Notes: a model not told the origin generated them from the letters alone. Counted from the first letter of the stretch, positions 55,173-64,000 are shown. The stretch: 64,000 nt of DNA from Ignavibacteria bacterium RBG_16_34_14 (GCA_001802865.1 MHAF01000098.1:1-64000); one strand, 5' to 3'. Translations and numbers: made by a program.

Positions 55173-56717
55173 TTATTGCCTAAACTGCTTTTCAACTGCA
55201 GAACTAATTTTGTTAAAGGATCCTTTTAAGGATTGATAAAGATTTTTATATATATCATAATATTCCTCATACAATTTTACATTATCTGCTGCTGGTTTAG
55301 TACTTTCAGAAATCTTAATAGTTTTTTCACAAACTTCTTCTACACTTGAATACTCGCCTGTTCCAACCGCTGCAAGTAGTGCTGCACCATAAGGAGCCCC
55401 TTCAGTTGTTATTAATGTTACTATTTCAGTGTTAAAAACATTAGTAAGAATTTGCCTCCATAATTTACTCTTCGCTCCTCCACCTGAAATCCTGATTTCA
55501 GATATTCCGAGACCTAATCTTTTATTTAATTCTAAACAATCTTTAAGACTGTAAGCAACTCCTTCAAGTATTGACCTGATAAAATGTTTTTTATTATGCC
55601 TGATTGTAATTCCGGTAAAAGTTCCCTTAGCATCGGGATCAGGGTAAGGAGTTCTTTCGCCCGTTAAATAAGGAAGAAAGATTAAACCTTCACTCCCTGC
55701 AGGTATTTCTCCTGCCAGTTTAGTCAGCAGATCATAAACATTTATGTTTTTTTCAGCAGCTATTTGTTTTTCAGTTTCTCCAAAAATTTCTTTATACCAT
55801 TTTAAAGAACCAGCGGCAGAAAGTGTAACCCCCATTACATGCCATGCACCAGGAACTGCATGGCAAAAAGCATGAAGTTTACCTTCGGGTTCAATTGTTA
55901 AATTATTGGTATGAGAAAAAACAACTCCGGATGTTCCAAGTACAACAGATGTAATTCCATCTTTAACTGTACCGGTTCCAATACCGCCAGCTGCCTGGTC
56001 ACCTCCTCCTGCAACAATTGGAGTTTCGTAGTTGAGTCCGGTTTTTTCAGCAGCACTTTTTTTTATTTTTCCTGTTATTTCAATTGATTCATAAACTTCC
56101 GGCATCCAGGCTTTTTGAATATCCAACACTGAAAGGATTTCATCTGCCCAATTTCTTTTACCAACATTGAGAAGAGAAGTACCGGATGCATCAGAAACAT
56201 CGGTTGCAAACTCTCCAGTCAAGCAAAACCGGATATAATCTTTAGGAAGAAGTATGTGTTCAATTTTTTTGTAAACCTGCGTTTCATTTTTTTTAACCCA
56301 GAGTATTTTGGGTGCCGTAAATCCAGGTAAAACAGGATTACCCGTTATCCTTAGTAAATTATCAAATCCAAATAATGAAGTAATCTCTTCGCATTCTTTA
56401 ATAGTTCTCTGGTCATTCCACATTATGCAAGGACGAAGTACTTCTCCATCTTTATCAAGAAGAACCAGACCATGCATTTGCCCGGTTAATCCCATTCCTT
56501 TAACTTCCGAATTTTTAATCCCTGATTTTTTAAATATATCTTTAATAGAATTTTGTGTCGCTTTCCACCAATCTTCAGGATTTTGTTCCGACCAAAGAGG
56601 TTTCGGATTATACATTAAGTACTCTGAGGTTGCACTTGATATAACTTCACCGCTTGAATTAATAAGAATAGCTTTAGCTCCCGTAGTTCCAATGTCAAGC
56701 CCAAGATAATAGTTCAT
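55173..56717 (-). CDS. xylB: Xylulokinase-type FGGY carbohydrate kinase
   Basis: This 514-residue cytoplasmic kinase of the FGGY family has the ATP-loop YLGLDIGTTGAKAILI at the start, MGLTGQMHGLVLLD, WNDQRT, VAGGGDQAAGGIGTG and the late GGGAKSKLWRQILTNVF. These are the xylulokinase-type signatures, including the MHG substrate-site segment. The product would be xylulose 5-phosphate or a related ketose phosphate. It lies downstream of two aldo/keto reductase genes, consistent with conversion of an aldose/polyol-derived sugar to a phosphorylated intermediate. Exact substrate is by family; ribulose or another ketose is possible. Confidence 0.85.
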   Translation of the reverse strand: MNYYLGLDIGTTGAKAILINSSGEVISSATSEYLMYNPKPLWSEQNPEDWWKATQNSIKDIFKKSGIKNSEVKGMGLTGQMHGLVLLDKDGEVLRPCIMWNDQRTIKECEEITSLFGFDNLLRITGNPVLPGFTAPKILWVKKNETQVYKKIEHILLPKDYIRFCLTGEFATDVSDASGTSLLNVGKRNWADEILSVLDIQKAWMPEVYESIEITGKIKKSAAEKTGLNYETPIVAGGGDQAAGGIGTGTVKDGITSVVLGTSGVVFSHTNNLTIEPEGKLHAFCHAVPGAWHVMGVTLSAAGSLKWYKEIFGETEKQIAAEKNINVYDLLTKLAGEIPAGSEGLIFLPYLTGERTPYPDPDAKGTFTGITIRHNKKHFIRSILEGVAYSLKDCLELNKRLGLGISEIRISGGGAKSKLWRQILTNVFNTEIVTLITTEGAPYGAALLAAVGTGEYSSVEEVCEKTIKISESTKPAADNVKLYEEYYDIYKNLYQSLKGSFNKISSAVEKQFRQ

Positions 56718-56734
56718 TTACTGTACTTTAATTT

Positions 56735-57736
56735 CTATCTGTATTTATAATAATTAAAATCAACTTCATAATAAGATAGGATTGTTCTTCCCGGCATTGA
56801 TACTTTATCAAATCTCCTGTTGTCTTCGTCAGTAAGCTTAACTTTAAGCGCACCAAGATTATCAATAAGCTGATCCAAATTTTTCGGACCTATTATTGAA
56901 CTTGTTATTTCCGGTTTTTGAATTGTCCAGGATAATGCCAATTGAGCAGATGAACATTTTTTCTCTTTTGCAATCTCTTCAACAACATCGAGTACTTTGA
57001 AAGCTTCTTCAGTAAAATGATGATCAGCCCATTCATTACTATCTTTAAAACGGCTGTCAGCTGGTCTTTCTTTACCTCTTTTATATTTACCAGTTAGAAA
57101 TCCACCAGCAAGCGGAGCCCAGGGAAGAATTGCCAATCCAAAATTTTGTGCAACAGGAAATAATTCACGTTCAATCCTTCTATCCAGTAAATGATAAGGA
57201 GGCTGTTCTGAAATAAATCTATTTAAACCTAATTCCTTTGAAACCCAAATGGCATTCACTACCTGCCATGGAGCAAAAGTGCTTGTTCCAATATATCTTA
57301 CTTTACCTGATTTTATAAGATCATCAAATACTCTTAATGATTCATCTATGGCAATATCACTTTGCGGTCTGTGGAGCTGGTAAATATCTATATATTCTGT
57401 CTGCAATCTTTTTAATGAAGCATCGCATTGCGCTATAATATGTCTTCTGCTGATTCCACCGGCATTAGGGTCATTGTCTTTCATCATTCCATGAACTTTG
57501 GTTGCAATTATTACGCTGTCTCTTTTCCCATTTCGCTTTAATGCTTTCCCCAAATATTCCTCACTAATACCTCGCTGGTAAGCATTGGCTGTATCAAAAA
57601 AATTAATTCCTTCATCAATAGCTTTATCAACAATTTCCATAGAAAGTTTTTCATCAGCTTTTCTTCCAAACATCATGCAGCCAAGACAAAGCGGGCTAAC
57701 TTTTACCCCTGTTCTTCCAAGATTTCTATATTCCAT
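56735..57736 (-). CDS. Aldo/keto reductase A
   Basis: This 333-residue cytoplasmic NAD(P)H-dependent oxidoreductase of the AKR superfamily has MEYRNLGRTGVKVSPLCLG and the catalytic tetrad Asp48, Tyr53, Lys80 and His122 in FFDTANAYQRG, IATKVHG and YQLHRPQ. The late ITSSIIGPKNLDQL marks the cofactor end of the barrel. It resembles the YghZ/Tas group. Its end lies 18 bp before the kinase gene, and its start overlaps the next AKR by 1 bp. It is likely part of the sugar oxidation/reduction step. Confidence 0.88.
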   Translation of the reverse strand: MEYRNLGRTGVKVSPLCLGCMMFGRKADEKLSMEIVDKAIDEGINFFDTANAYQRGISEEYLGKALKRNGKRDSVIIATKVHGMMKDNDPNAGGISRRHIIAQCDASLKRLQTEYIDIYQLHRPQSDIAIDESLRVFDDLIKSGKVRYIGTSTFAPWQVVNAIWVSKELGLNRFISEQPPYHLLDRRIERELFPVAQNFGLAILPWAPLAGGFLTGKYKRGKERPADSRFKDSNEWADHHFTEEAFKVLDVVEEIAKEKKCSSAQLALSWTIQKPEITSSIIGPKNLDQLIDNLGALKVKLTDEDNRRFDKVSMPGRTILSYYEVDFNYYKYR

Positions 57737-58782
57737 TAATTCCCCTTCTTATAAAGATTTCTAAAATAATTTTCCATTTTTTCTTTTTTGAAAATATCAA
57801 AGTACCAGTAAGGATAAATTCTTGCCGGTGAACTAACTTCATCAAGTTGCTTAATTTCTTCTTCATTTAGTTCCCAATCACTTACTGCTATATTATCTAA
57901 AAGTTGTTTTTCATTTCTTGCACCGATTATGACAGAAGTAATTCCCGGTTTTCTTAAAGTATAATTTAGTGCAACCTGACTCATTGAAACTTTTCTTTCT
58001 TTAGAAATTTTTTCCATAACAGTTAAAATTTCTTCTCCTCTATTAACATTATAAGGAAGATGATGACCGGGTTTTACCAATCTTGTTCCTTTTGGCCATT
58101 TTTTTCCTTTACGGTATTTACCTGAAAGAATACCGCCATGCAGAGGGCTCCACACGATTATTCCAATCCCCTGATCAATACAAGGGGGGATTTGTTCATA
58201 TTCAAGATCCCGTCCAACTAAGGAATAATAAGCCTGTAGACTTGTAATTCTTTCCCAATTATTTTTCTCAGCAATTGCCTGAAGTTTCATTATCTGCCAG
58301 GCAAAAAAATTTGATATGCCTATATATCTGACTTTTCCTGATTTAACAAGTGTATCAAGAACACTCATAGTCTCTTCAAGCGGTGTCATAAAATCAAAAG
58401 AGTGAACCTGGTAAAGATCTATATAATCTGTTTTTAATCTCTTGAGACTTTCATCGCAAGCACGGATTAAATGTTGTCTTGAATGACCTTCACCATTTGG
58501 ACCATCCCACATTTTTCCTTCGCCTTTAGTTGCAATTACAACATTTTTTCTCTTACTGCCCAAAGCTTTTCCAAGCATTATTTCAGAAATTCCAAGTGAG
58601 TAAACATCGGCAGTATCAAAAAAATTTATTCCATTCTCAATTGCTATAGATGTTAATCTGTTTGCATCTTTCTGTTCCTGGTTGCCAAGATGAGTCCAAC
58701 CTTTTTTGCTCGTGAAAGTCATTACGCCGAAACAGATTTCAGAGACTTGTAAGCCTGATTTTCCTAGAAAACTGTATTTCAT
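57736..58782 (-). CDS. Aldo/keto reductase B
   Basis: This 348-residue AKR is related to the protein encoded immediately downstream. Its tetrad is Asp56, Tyr61, Lys86 and His127, in FFDTADVYSLG, IATKGEG and YQVHSFD. ITSVIIGARNEKQL lies near the end. It is one of two adjacent AKRs of similar type in the operon, which suggests two redox steps or two substrates. It is 14 bp downstream of the cupin gene. A substrate cannot be deduced. Confidence 0.88.
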   Translation of the reverse strand: MKYSFLGKSGLQVSEICFGVMTFTSKKGWTHLGNQEQKDANRLTSIAIENGINFFDTADVYSLGISEIMLGKALGSKRKNVVIATKGEGKMWDGPNGEGHSRQHLIRACDESLKRLKTDYIDLYQVHSFDFMTPLEETMSVLDTLVKSGKVRYIGISNFFAWQIMKLQAIAEKNNWERITSLQAYYSLVGRDLEYEQIPPCIDQGIGIIVWSPLHGGILSGKYRKGKKWPKGTRLVKPGHHLPYNVNRGEEILTVMEKISKERKVSMSQVALNYTLRKPGITSVIIGARNEKQLLDNIAVSDWELNEEEIKQLDEVSSPARIYPYWYFDIFKKEKMENYFRNLYKKGN

Positions 58783-58795
58783 TTTTTTATTTTAT

Positions 58796-59401
58796 TTATT
58801 TTGAATGAGGGTGATTCCAAAGATGTCCTAATCTTTTTTTACCTTTCAGGCTCGTCTCAAACCATACTCCATGAATTTCTTCATTAACATTTATAAGATC
58901 ATGATGATCTCCCATTCTTGTTGCAAGTAAATAACCAGGCTTTAAATCATATTTTTCCCCTTCGGAAACTGCGAGTCCTGAACCTTTAAAGATAATCCAG
59001 TATTCATCACAATCATGAAAATGATTATCAAATTCTGTTTTTCTGTCATAGTTAACAGGATCACCTGCATTATACGGACTTTCACTATTATTAATTTTGA
59101 ATACACCGCAAGAACCAGTTTCATCTGACCAGCGACCACCAATATGAATTACGATGCAATCTTCTTCAGCCCTTATTCTTATTTCTGAACCGGGATTATT
59201 CAATTCCAGATAATCCTCTCTTTTTGCTTTCAAATTTTTCATATCCATAAATATTTCACAGGATCCTTCACCAATAAAAATTTTTTCTTTAATAGATTTC
59301 TGTATAAGAGATTTCACTTCACCTTTTTTAATTTCAAATGTTTCAATGAAATCGAGTTCACTCCATTCTGGTAAAGGATCAGAGCATTTTAAAAGAGGCA
59401 T
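58796..59401 (-). CDS. Cupin-fold protein, unknown function
   Basis: This 201-residue cytoplasmic protein has a C-terminal cupin: NHFHDCDEYWIIFKGSGLAVSEG supplies the HxH...E metal pattern and DLKPGYLLATRMGDHHDL the second motif. The N-terminal half (IGEGSCEIFMDMKNLKAKR, VIHIGGRWSDETGSCG) may be a degenerate second cupin domain. It sits 2 bp after the corrinoid protein gene, which suggests co-translation. Cupins of this type often bind sugar-like ligands, acting as isomerases, oxygenases or sensors. Confidence 0.65.
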   Translation of the reverse strand: MPLLKCSDPLPEWSELDFIETFEIKKGEVKSLIQKSIKEKIFIGEGSCEIFMDMKNLKAKREDYLELNNPGSEIRIRAEEDCIVIHIGGRWSDETGSCGVFKINNSESPYNAGDPVNYDRKTEFDNHFHDCDEYWIIFKGSGLAVSEGEKYDLKPGYLLATRMGDHHDLINVNEEIHGVWFETSLKGKKRLGHLWNHPHSK

Positions 59402-59403
59402 TG

Positions 59404-60078
59404 TTATGCGGCTAATCCAATTAATCTTTTAACAAGTTGAACAGATTGTGCTGCATCTCTTGTAAAACCATCTGCATGAATTTCATCTGCAAATTTCTGG
59501 CTTGCTGCTGCACCACCAATTATAACTTTATTATTTAAACCATTAGCTCTTAATGCTTCAATAGAAATTCTCATATTCTCCATTGTAGTTGTTAGCAGAG
59601 CAGACATACCTATAATTGCATCAGGATATTTTTTTGCAGCTTCTATAAATTTTTCAGGTGGAGTATTTATTCCAAGATCAATAACTTCAAATCCACCTCC
59701 TTCAAGCATCATTCTTACAAGGTTTTTCCCGATATCATGCATATCTCCTTTAACAGTTCCAATAACAACTGTACCAATTTTTTTTGAATCTTCACTTTTT
59801 AATAATGGCTCTATTATTTGCATTCCCGATTTCATAGCCTGTGCTGAAAGAAGCATGTCTGGTACAAAATATTCTCCGGCTGAAAATTTACTCCCGACTA
59901 TTTCCATTCCTGCAATTAAAGATTCATTTAATATTTGTGAAGCAGGTATCATTTCATCAATTGCATTCTGAACAAGATCTTTTACTCCAGGTTTTCCAGC
60001 AAGATCAGGAGGATACTTTGCATTCGAATCTGTATGACCTCTAATAACATTTTCCTTTATTACTTCAATCAGGTTCAT
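59404..60078 (-). CDS. Corrinoid (B12-binding) protein, MtaC/MttC-like
   Basis: This 224-residue cytoplasmic protein has an N-terminal helical cap domain (about 30-95) and a Rossmann-like B12-binding domain. The domain carries the DMHDIG motif (D112-x-H114-x-x-G117; His114 is the axial cobalt ligand), followed by GMSALLTTTM and VIIGGAA. This is the signature of the corrinoid partner of one-carbon methyltransferases. The gene lies 33 bp after the MtaB-like gene, the usual partner. It would carry the methyl group from substrate to tetrahydrofolate or another acceptor. No acceptor methyltransferase (MtaA-type) or reactivator is in the window. Confidence 0.88.
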   Translation of the reverse strand: MNLIEVIKENVIRGHTDSNAKYPPDLAGKPGVKDLVQNAIDEMIPASQILNESLIAGMEIVGSKFSAGEYFVPDMLLSAQAMKSGMQIIEPLLKSEDSKKIGTVVIGTVKGDMHDIGKNLVRMMLEGGGFEVIDLGINTPPEKFIEAAKKYPDAIIGMSALLTTTMENMRISIEALRANGLNNKVIIGGAAASQKFADEIHADGFTRDAAQSVQLVKRLIGLAA

Positions 60079-60111
60079 TTATTTCCTCTTTAGGTTTTTT
60101 CAATCTTTAAT

Positions 60112-61497
60112 TTAGATATCATATTCTGCCGGCAAAAATTTATCTGCATAAATACCATTTTTCATCTTTTTAATTAAATTAATTTCATCTCCTGGAATTT
60201 CATCAAACTGCATTGAAAGTATATCCAGCCAGCGAAGTTCCATTTCATTTAATTTAATTTCTTTTTTATCTGAAGCATCTCTTAGCAGTTTTAGGGTTTC
60301 ATCAACTGCGCATAAAGTCATTTTATAAGGAGAATCTTCCTGAATAATTTTTTGAGACAAACTAATTATGATTTCGGGCTTTAGAATATATGCCTGCGGA
60401 TCTAACCCTGCATCACTCTCAACCATTAGATTTCTATATTTTAGTGTAAACTCATTCCCATTTTTCAATGCAAGATTCATTAACCTGCAATCATAAATAA
60501 GCTGTTCGAGTGAGACAACAGGGGCATAAGCACTAAGCAGCTTTACATTCTGTACCGATTCATTACTCCAAAGATCGGCTGCTGCAGAAGCAATATTGCC
60601 CAAATAACTAAGATGAGCACAAGCACTGGTTTTTCCTTCCATTGAAATTGGAATACCTGTTATTGCTTTTATGTACGGACCTTCGTATGCACAATCTTTG
60701 CTAGGTCCAATTGCACCAGCTAAATAAGCCTGAAGGCTGCGAACAACTGTTGCAACACGTATTACTGCAGCAAGAGTTTTAGGAATCATTCCCTTATCTG
60801 CAAGAATCATTGCAGTGTTTGCAAATGCACATCCAGTGTCACCTGCAGGAATAACATTATGATTCTTTGAAATATCAACAACTCTTTCCCATAAATACTG
60901 CATATCTTTTACAGCAAGAATTCCAAGAGAAAAAATGATTCCCGATAAATCTGCATTTACTAATGCATCATCATGAACTTCTTTTCCACCTGTTGATTCT
61001 ATTGACAACATATCAGCGCCAGCTTGTGCACATAGTTCAAAAGACCGGAACATATTAACTGTTAATTCACCACTTCTCATCAATGGAGGACGGTTGGTAT
61101 CTCTTATATCTACAGGAGTTACCCGTAATGCAGATTTTAATCCCGATTTTTTATAAAACACATCCAAATTTTCAGAAAGTATTTTTGTTATCTCTGCTCC
61201 CCATTCTGGATTCATTGTCATTGGCGGAAGTAATTCGAATTCAACAACTAATGCCGGAGTTTTTAATTCAATTGCTCTTTTGCAAACTTCACCAATAATT
61301 TCCGTGTAAATAGATTTAACTTCTTTCCAGGTTGACTCATTTATTATTATTTGGGGGAGTGTGAAATTTATTTCCGGATAAACTACCCCATTTCCTATTT
61401 CAAATCCTCTTTGACATTTTACTGGTTTTGGAGCCAGTCCGAAAAATAATTCATCAGGATTTGATATTATTAATTTTTTTTCTACTGTAGAAATCAT
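60112..61497 (-). CDS. mtaB: Methanol:corrinoid methyltransferase (MtaB)-like protein
   Basis: The frame opens at 61527, but the ATG at 61497 is preferred: it removes a 29-bp overlap with the upstream stop. With that start, all three zinc ligands of the MtaB family are present: E167 in LSIESTGGKE, C223 in GDTGCAFAN and C269 in SKDCAYEGPY. The conserved ITGIPISMEGKTSACAHLS stretch is also present. MtaB splits methanol and methylates the cobalt of MtaC. Here it sits with a corrinoid protein but among sugar enzymes, so an O-methyl group of a sugar or glycoside is an alternative methyl donor. Family membership is strong; the substrate is uncertain. Confidence 0.87.
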   Translation of the reverse strand: MISTVEKKLIISNPDELFFGLAPKPVKCQRGFEIGNGVVYPEINFTLPQIIINESTWKEVKSIYTEIIGEVCKRAIELKTPALVVEFELLPPMTMNPEWGAEITKILSENLDVFYKKSGLKSALRVTPVDIRDTNRPPLMRSGELTVNMFRSFELCAQAGADMLSIESTGGKEVHDDALVNADLSGIIFSLGILAVKDMQYLWERVVDISKNHNVIPAGDTGCAFANTAMILADKGMIPKTLAAVIRVATVVRSLQAYLAGAIGPSKDCAYEGPYIKAITGIPISMEGKTSACAHLSYLGNIASAAADLWSNESVQNVKLLSAYAPVVSLEQLIYDCRLMNLALKNGNEFTLKYRNLMVESDAGLDPQAYILKPEIIISLSQKIIQEDSPYKMTLCAVDETLKLLRDASDKKEIKLNEMELRWLDILSMQFDEIPGDEINLIKKMKNGIYADKFLPAEYDI

Positions 61498-61498
61498 T

Positions 61499-62701
61499 TT
61501 AAATATATTTTGCCAGCAATGGAGCATCAGGATTTATATCGGGACCAAAAAACTTAATTATGTGAAGATCTTCCTTACCTGTATTTTCTATAATTAAAGG
61601 ATTTACAGCAGCATCATAACAAATTAATAATTCATCTTTATCAAAATTTCCACCTGCTTCAATATCGATTCCTGCAAATTTTCCTTTTCCTTTCCAAACA
61701 AGAATATTATAAACCCCTTTATCTGTCGAAATAAATTTTCCATTTGGGTGAACAATTAATTTTTTGCCGCTGAATTTGTTTGTATTATAAAAAATCCAAT
61801 ATTCCTCACCGCTATTTGTTTTTGTTTCTTCAATTAGGATTGGTGGAGTATGCCGGTTCTCATAAAAATAAGGATCCCCGCTTGTTTCCCAATCAATCAT
61901 TTCAAGAATTATTCTTTCACCATGTTTTTCTCTGTCTTCTTTTCTAACATCTTTAAATAACAGATCTTTATTAATAATCTTCCCTCCAACCTTTGCCTGC
62001 ATCATTGTAAATACATCTGAATCTTCCTGAAGTTCGATCGTTAATGCAGAACCGGGTGCATGAAGAACTCCTGATGGTATATGGAAGCCATCATCGGGCA
62101 TAAGTTTAAATGCTCTTGCATATTGAAGAATCGAATCGTCCTTCCACTCAAGCATAGGTTTTAGCAGCAGTTCATATTTTTTTTCATTTGTTATAAAAGG
62201 GTGAACACCAAAAAAAGTATCGGCTTCTTTCCCCATTTCTAATCCTTCGGGAAAATAGTAAGCTTCGTCCTTGGAATTCCTTCCTACTAATTGAGCATGA
62301 TGCTGCATTTGGTGAATGTGATATGGAAGTCTGAATTCGTAATCAAAAATTTTTGCGAGCCTGTTCAATCCTCTATGAGTTTTGGAATAATTTTCCCCTA
62401 AAATTAATTCAGGCACTACATCTACTGCATTTTTCAAGGTGATTTCAAATTCAGAGTTAATATTAAGAAAGCTTAAACCTTCATTTGGTACTCCAAATTT
62501 ATTATCTGCTTTGGTAGTTGAACCAATCCATCTTTCACAAATTCCTCCTCGTTCACCGAGGTTATATTGTTCTTCCGGCAATCCTAATCTTTTTCCGGGA
62601 GGTAGAAAATCTCTCGCAACCCATGCTGGTTTAAGCCGCAGTATACCGTTTGATTTTTCTATTTCTCTAATAACAAATGATTTTAATTTTTCATTTTCCA
62701 T
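61499..62701 (-). CDS. ManA-like cupin sugar-phosphate isomerase
   Basis: This 400-residue cytoplasmic protein resembles type I mannose-6-phosphate isomerases. It has an N-terminal cupin with YHIHQMQHHAQLVGRNSKDEAYYF (zinc His and Glu) and the region DDGFHIPSGVLHAPGSALTIELQEDSD. A C-terminal cupin half contains KKLIVHPNGKFIS and KGKGKFAGIDI. The sequence is diverged from classical ManA, so the substrate may be another hexose or a free sugar. It lies between the GH2-like gene (7 bp) and mtaB (1 bp), and probably converts the sugar product of the hydrolase. Confidence 0.7.
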   Translation of the reverse strand: MENEKLKSFVIREIEKSNGILRLKPAWVARDFLPPGKRLGLPEEQYNLGERGGICERWIGSTTKADNKFGVPNEGLSFLNINSEFEITLKNAVDVVPELILGENYSKTHRGLNRLAKIFDYEFRLPYHIHQMQHHAQLVGRNSKDEAYYFPEGLEMGKEADTFFGVHPFITNEKKYELLLKPMLEWKDDSILQYARAFKLMPDDGFHIPSGVLHAPGSALTIELQEDSDVFTMMQAKVGGKIINKDLLFKDVRKEDREKHGERIILEMIDWETSGDPYFYENRHTPPILIEETKTNSGEEYWIFYNTNKFSGKKLIVHPNGKFISTDKGVYNILVWKGKGKFAGIDIEAGGNFDKDELLICYDAAVNPLIIENTGKEDLHIIKFFGPDINPDAPLLAKYI

Positions 62702-62708
62702 TTTTGTT

Positions 62709-64000
62709 TCAGTTTACTTGCCAATTTAAAGTGGATTTATAACTTTTAGTGCTGATATAATTGATCAGGTTATTAAACAAAATTTTTGCGAAAGGATCAT
62801 TGGAATAATTTTTTGCAATTGGAAAAGTGCAAAAAATTATTCTACCTTTATTATACTGCATTTGAACAATGTAACCAGAATTTAAATGAAGCCATCCAAC
62901 AAACATTCCGGCTAAAACATCAGAAAAATTTGCTTTTGGAATTCCTGTTATTACCCACTCCGGGGATGTTTGCGTAGTTTCAAATCCAAAACTTTTTGAA
63001 AACGAAATATTTTGAAAAACTTCACTTTCACTTCTCATCCAATTTAAATTTGAAGCCCAATTTCCATCATACCATTCTGTGGTTCTGCTTAATAACTTTA
63101 TAGGAAAAGAGTCAGGCAGAACCGTATTACTATCTGCTAAACATATTAAATTGGAACCGTTTGATATTAATGACAAAATTTCGTCATCAACCAGATTTGA
63201 TACAATTAAAGTACTGGAATCATTTATTACATAATTTTCTTTTAATTGATCCGCAAAATCATTTAACGAGTATTTAGGATGAAACTTAATTTCTTTTGAC
63301 AAGATTTTGTTATCAGGATAAATAAAAAGTTCGATAAAATTTTTAGACAATATTTTCCCATCTTCTACTAGTTCAAATTCAATCTTTTCCTTAGCCGAAA
63401 TACTTTTGTATGGTAATTTGAACTTTAAAGATTGAATTTGAATCACATCTCCTCTCTTTATTTCCGGCACATTAATTATCCCTGATTTCCCATTACTGAT
63501 TTTCCATTTAAGCTTTGTGTTTTTAAAATTTTTATTGCTGAAATGAGAAATGAATAATTCTATTTCAGCTTCTTCTGAAACCAAATAATTATATTTTACA
63601 GGTCTTGGAATAATAACATCCTGCTGTTGAATCAGAGGAAGATCATCAGAATAAATTTTGAAATTTCTCCACATATCAAGAAGACCGTTACATTCCCAGT
63701 TTAAATCAGTAAATTCTGTAATAACATAACCCTGTATCTCTGTATTCATCCTTATTGTCTCAATTTCATATTTAAGCGCAGTAAACTGCGCAAGCTGTGA
63801 TTCTTCGGCAAGATCATTATATGAATTAAATATTTCATCATATTTATAATCAGAGAATCTTTTAATAAAATCTTTGGGAAGCGAAACGTCAATATCAATG
63901 AACTGTCTTTCAATCCACCATGGTAATTGCTCAGAAAGTTTTGGAAGTCCCCAGTTACCGAATTCAGAAATCAATAAAGGTTCATTCCCGGTTTCCCTGG
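62709..64000 (-). CDS. GH2-like glycoside hydrolase, C-terminal part with GATase-like tail (N-terminus outside window)
   Basis: The frame continues beyond the right edge: codons before the TTG at 63974 read ETGNEPLLISEFGNWG without a stop, so this is the 3' part of a larger gene. LLISEFGNWG carries the likely GH2 nucleophile Glu. YVITEFTDLNWECNGLLDMW closes the barrel. Beta-sandwich domains follow. The last 190 residues (TLIVSNLVDDEIL, SNLICLADS) resemble a class I amidotransferase-like domain, as in the N-terminus of the protein at 1903-5289. It is the first visible gene of the methyltransferase/sugar operon. The acid/base residue and any signal peptide lie outside the window. Confidence 0.75.
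   Translation of the reverse strand, partial: RETGNEPLLISEFGNWGLPKLSEQLPWWIERQFIDIDVSLPKDFIKRFSDYKYDEIFNSYNDLAEESQLAQFTALKYEIETIRMNTEIQGYVITEFTDLNWECNGLLDMWRNFKIYSDDLPLIQQQDVIIPRPVKYNYLVSEEAEIELFISHFSNKNFKNTKLKWKISNGKSGIINVPEIKRGDVIQIQSLKFKLPYKSISAKEKIEFELVEDGKILSKNFIELFIYPDNKILSKEIKFHPKYSLNDFADQLKENYVINDSSTLIVSNLVDDEILSLISNGSNLICLADSNTVLPDSFPIKLLSRTTEWYDGNWASNLNWMRSESEVFQNISFSKSFGFETTQTSPEWVITGIPKANFSDVLAGMFVGWLHLNSGYIVQMQYNKGRIIFCTFPIAKNYSNDPFAKILFNNLINYISTKSYKSTLNWQVN

Noticed and set aside
60112-61527. Upstream start of the MtaB-like gene at 61527
   Set aside because: It would overlap the ManA-like gene by 29 bp and add ten residues not seen in the family. The ATG at 61497 lies directly after the upstream stop.
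1-64000. CRISPR arrays, rRNA operons, complete tRNA genes, B12 riboswitch before the corrinoid genes
   Set aside because: No regularly spaced repeats, no rRNA-like stretches and no cloverleaf were seen. Gaps before the mtaB-like genes are too short for a riboswitch.

Overview
The window is AT-rich and almost entirely minus-strand. It reads as part of a chromosome from the Bacteroidetes/Ignavibacteria side of bacteria, most likely Ignavibacteria. The grounds are many secreted proteins ending in a type IX secretion (T9SS) C-terminal sorting domain of the NYPNPFNP...LLK type, a PorV-like outer-membrane protein, SusC/Oar-type TonB-dependent receptors, and the lack of any SusD. The taxonomic call is inference. 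No rRNA, complete tRNA or CRISPR array was seen.

Region 1 (about 30.8 kb down to 1) is one long, tightly spaced, minus-strand gene train. In transcription order it holds two lipoproteins, a TonB-dependent receptor, a tandem pair of large T9SS-substrate proteins, a PorV-like barrel and two secreted zinc-metallopeptidase-like proteins with T9SS tails. These are followed by a pair of proteins of an unrecognised HxxxHRxE family, interleaved with three six-hairpin glycoside hydrolases. It looks like an outer-membrane/exoprotein locus for a protein-carbohydrate substrate. A helicase-nuclease gene and a truncated HsdR gene (5.3-9.6 kb) interrupt it. They are bracketed by an imperfect direct repeat of about 34 bp, as if inserted. 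A nearly deleted paralogue survives as a 91-bp gene ghost at 15.8 kb.

Region 2 (33.4-45.3 kb) is a beta-1,4-galactan/galactose locus: GH53 endo-galactanase, a GH-A-type hydrolase, GH2 beta-galactosidase, a sodium/sugar symporter, GalM, GalK and GalT. An IS1595-like transposase relic lies on one side. On the other side is a tRNA/tmRNA 3'-end-like fragment, then a divergent Oar-like TonB receptor gene broken by three frameshifts.

Region 3 (49.2-50.1 kb) is a gene graveyard holding relics of a NAD(P)-binding protein and of a response-regulator receiver domain that has lost its catalytic residues.

Region 4 (50.1-64 kb) is a second minus-strand operon. It carries a GH2-like hydrolase, a ManA-like cupin isomerase, a methanol:corrinoid methyltransferase homologue (MtaB-like) with its corrinoid protein (MtaC-like), a cupin, two aldo/keto reductases and a xylulokinase-like kinase. 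A nucleoside hydrolase, a sugar-type ABC solute-binding lipoprotein, an NHL propeller and a PhyH-family dioxygenase follow, up to a strong terminator. An SMP-30 lactonase-like gene lies just beyond. It looks like catabolism of a modified, perhaps O-methylated, sugar or glycoside. No intact transcription regulator is visible anywhere in the window.
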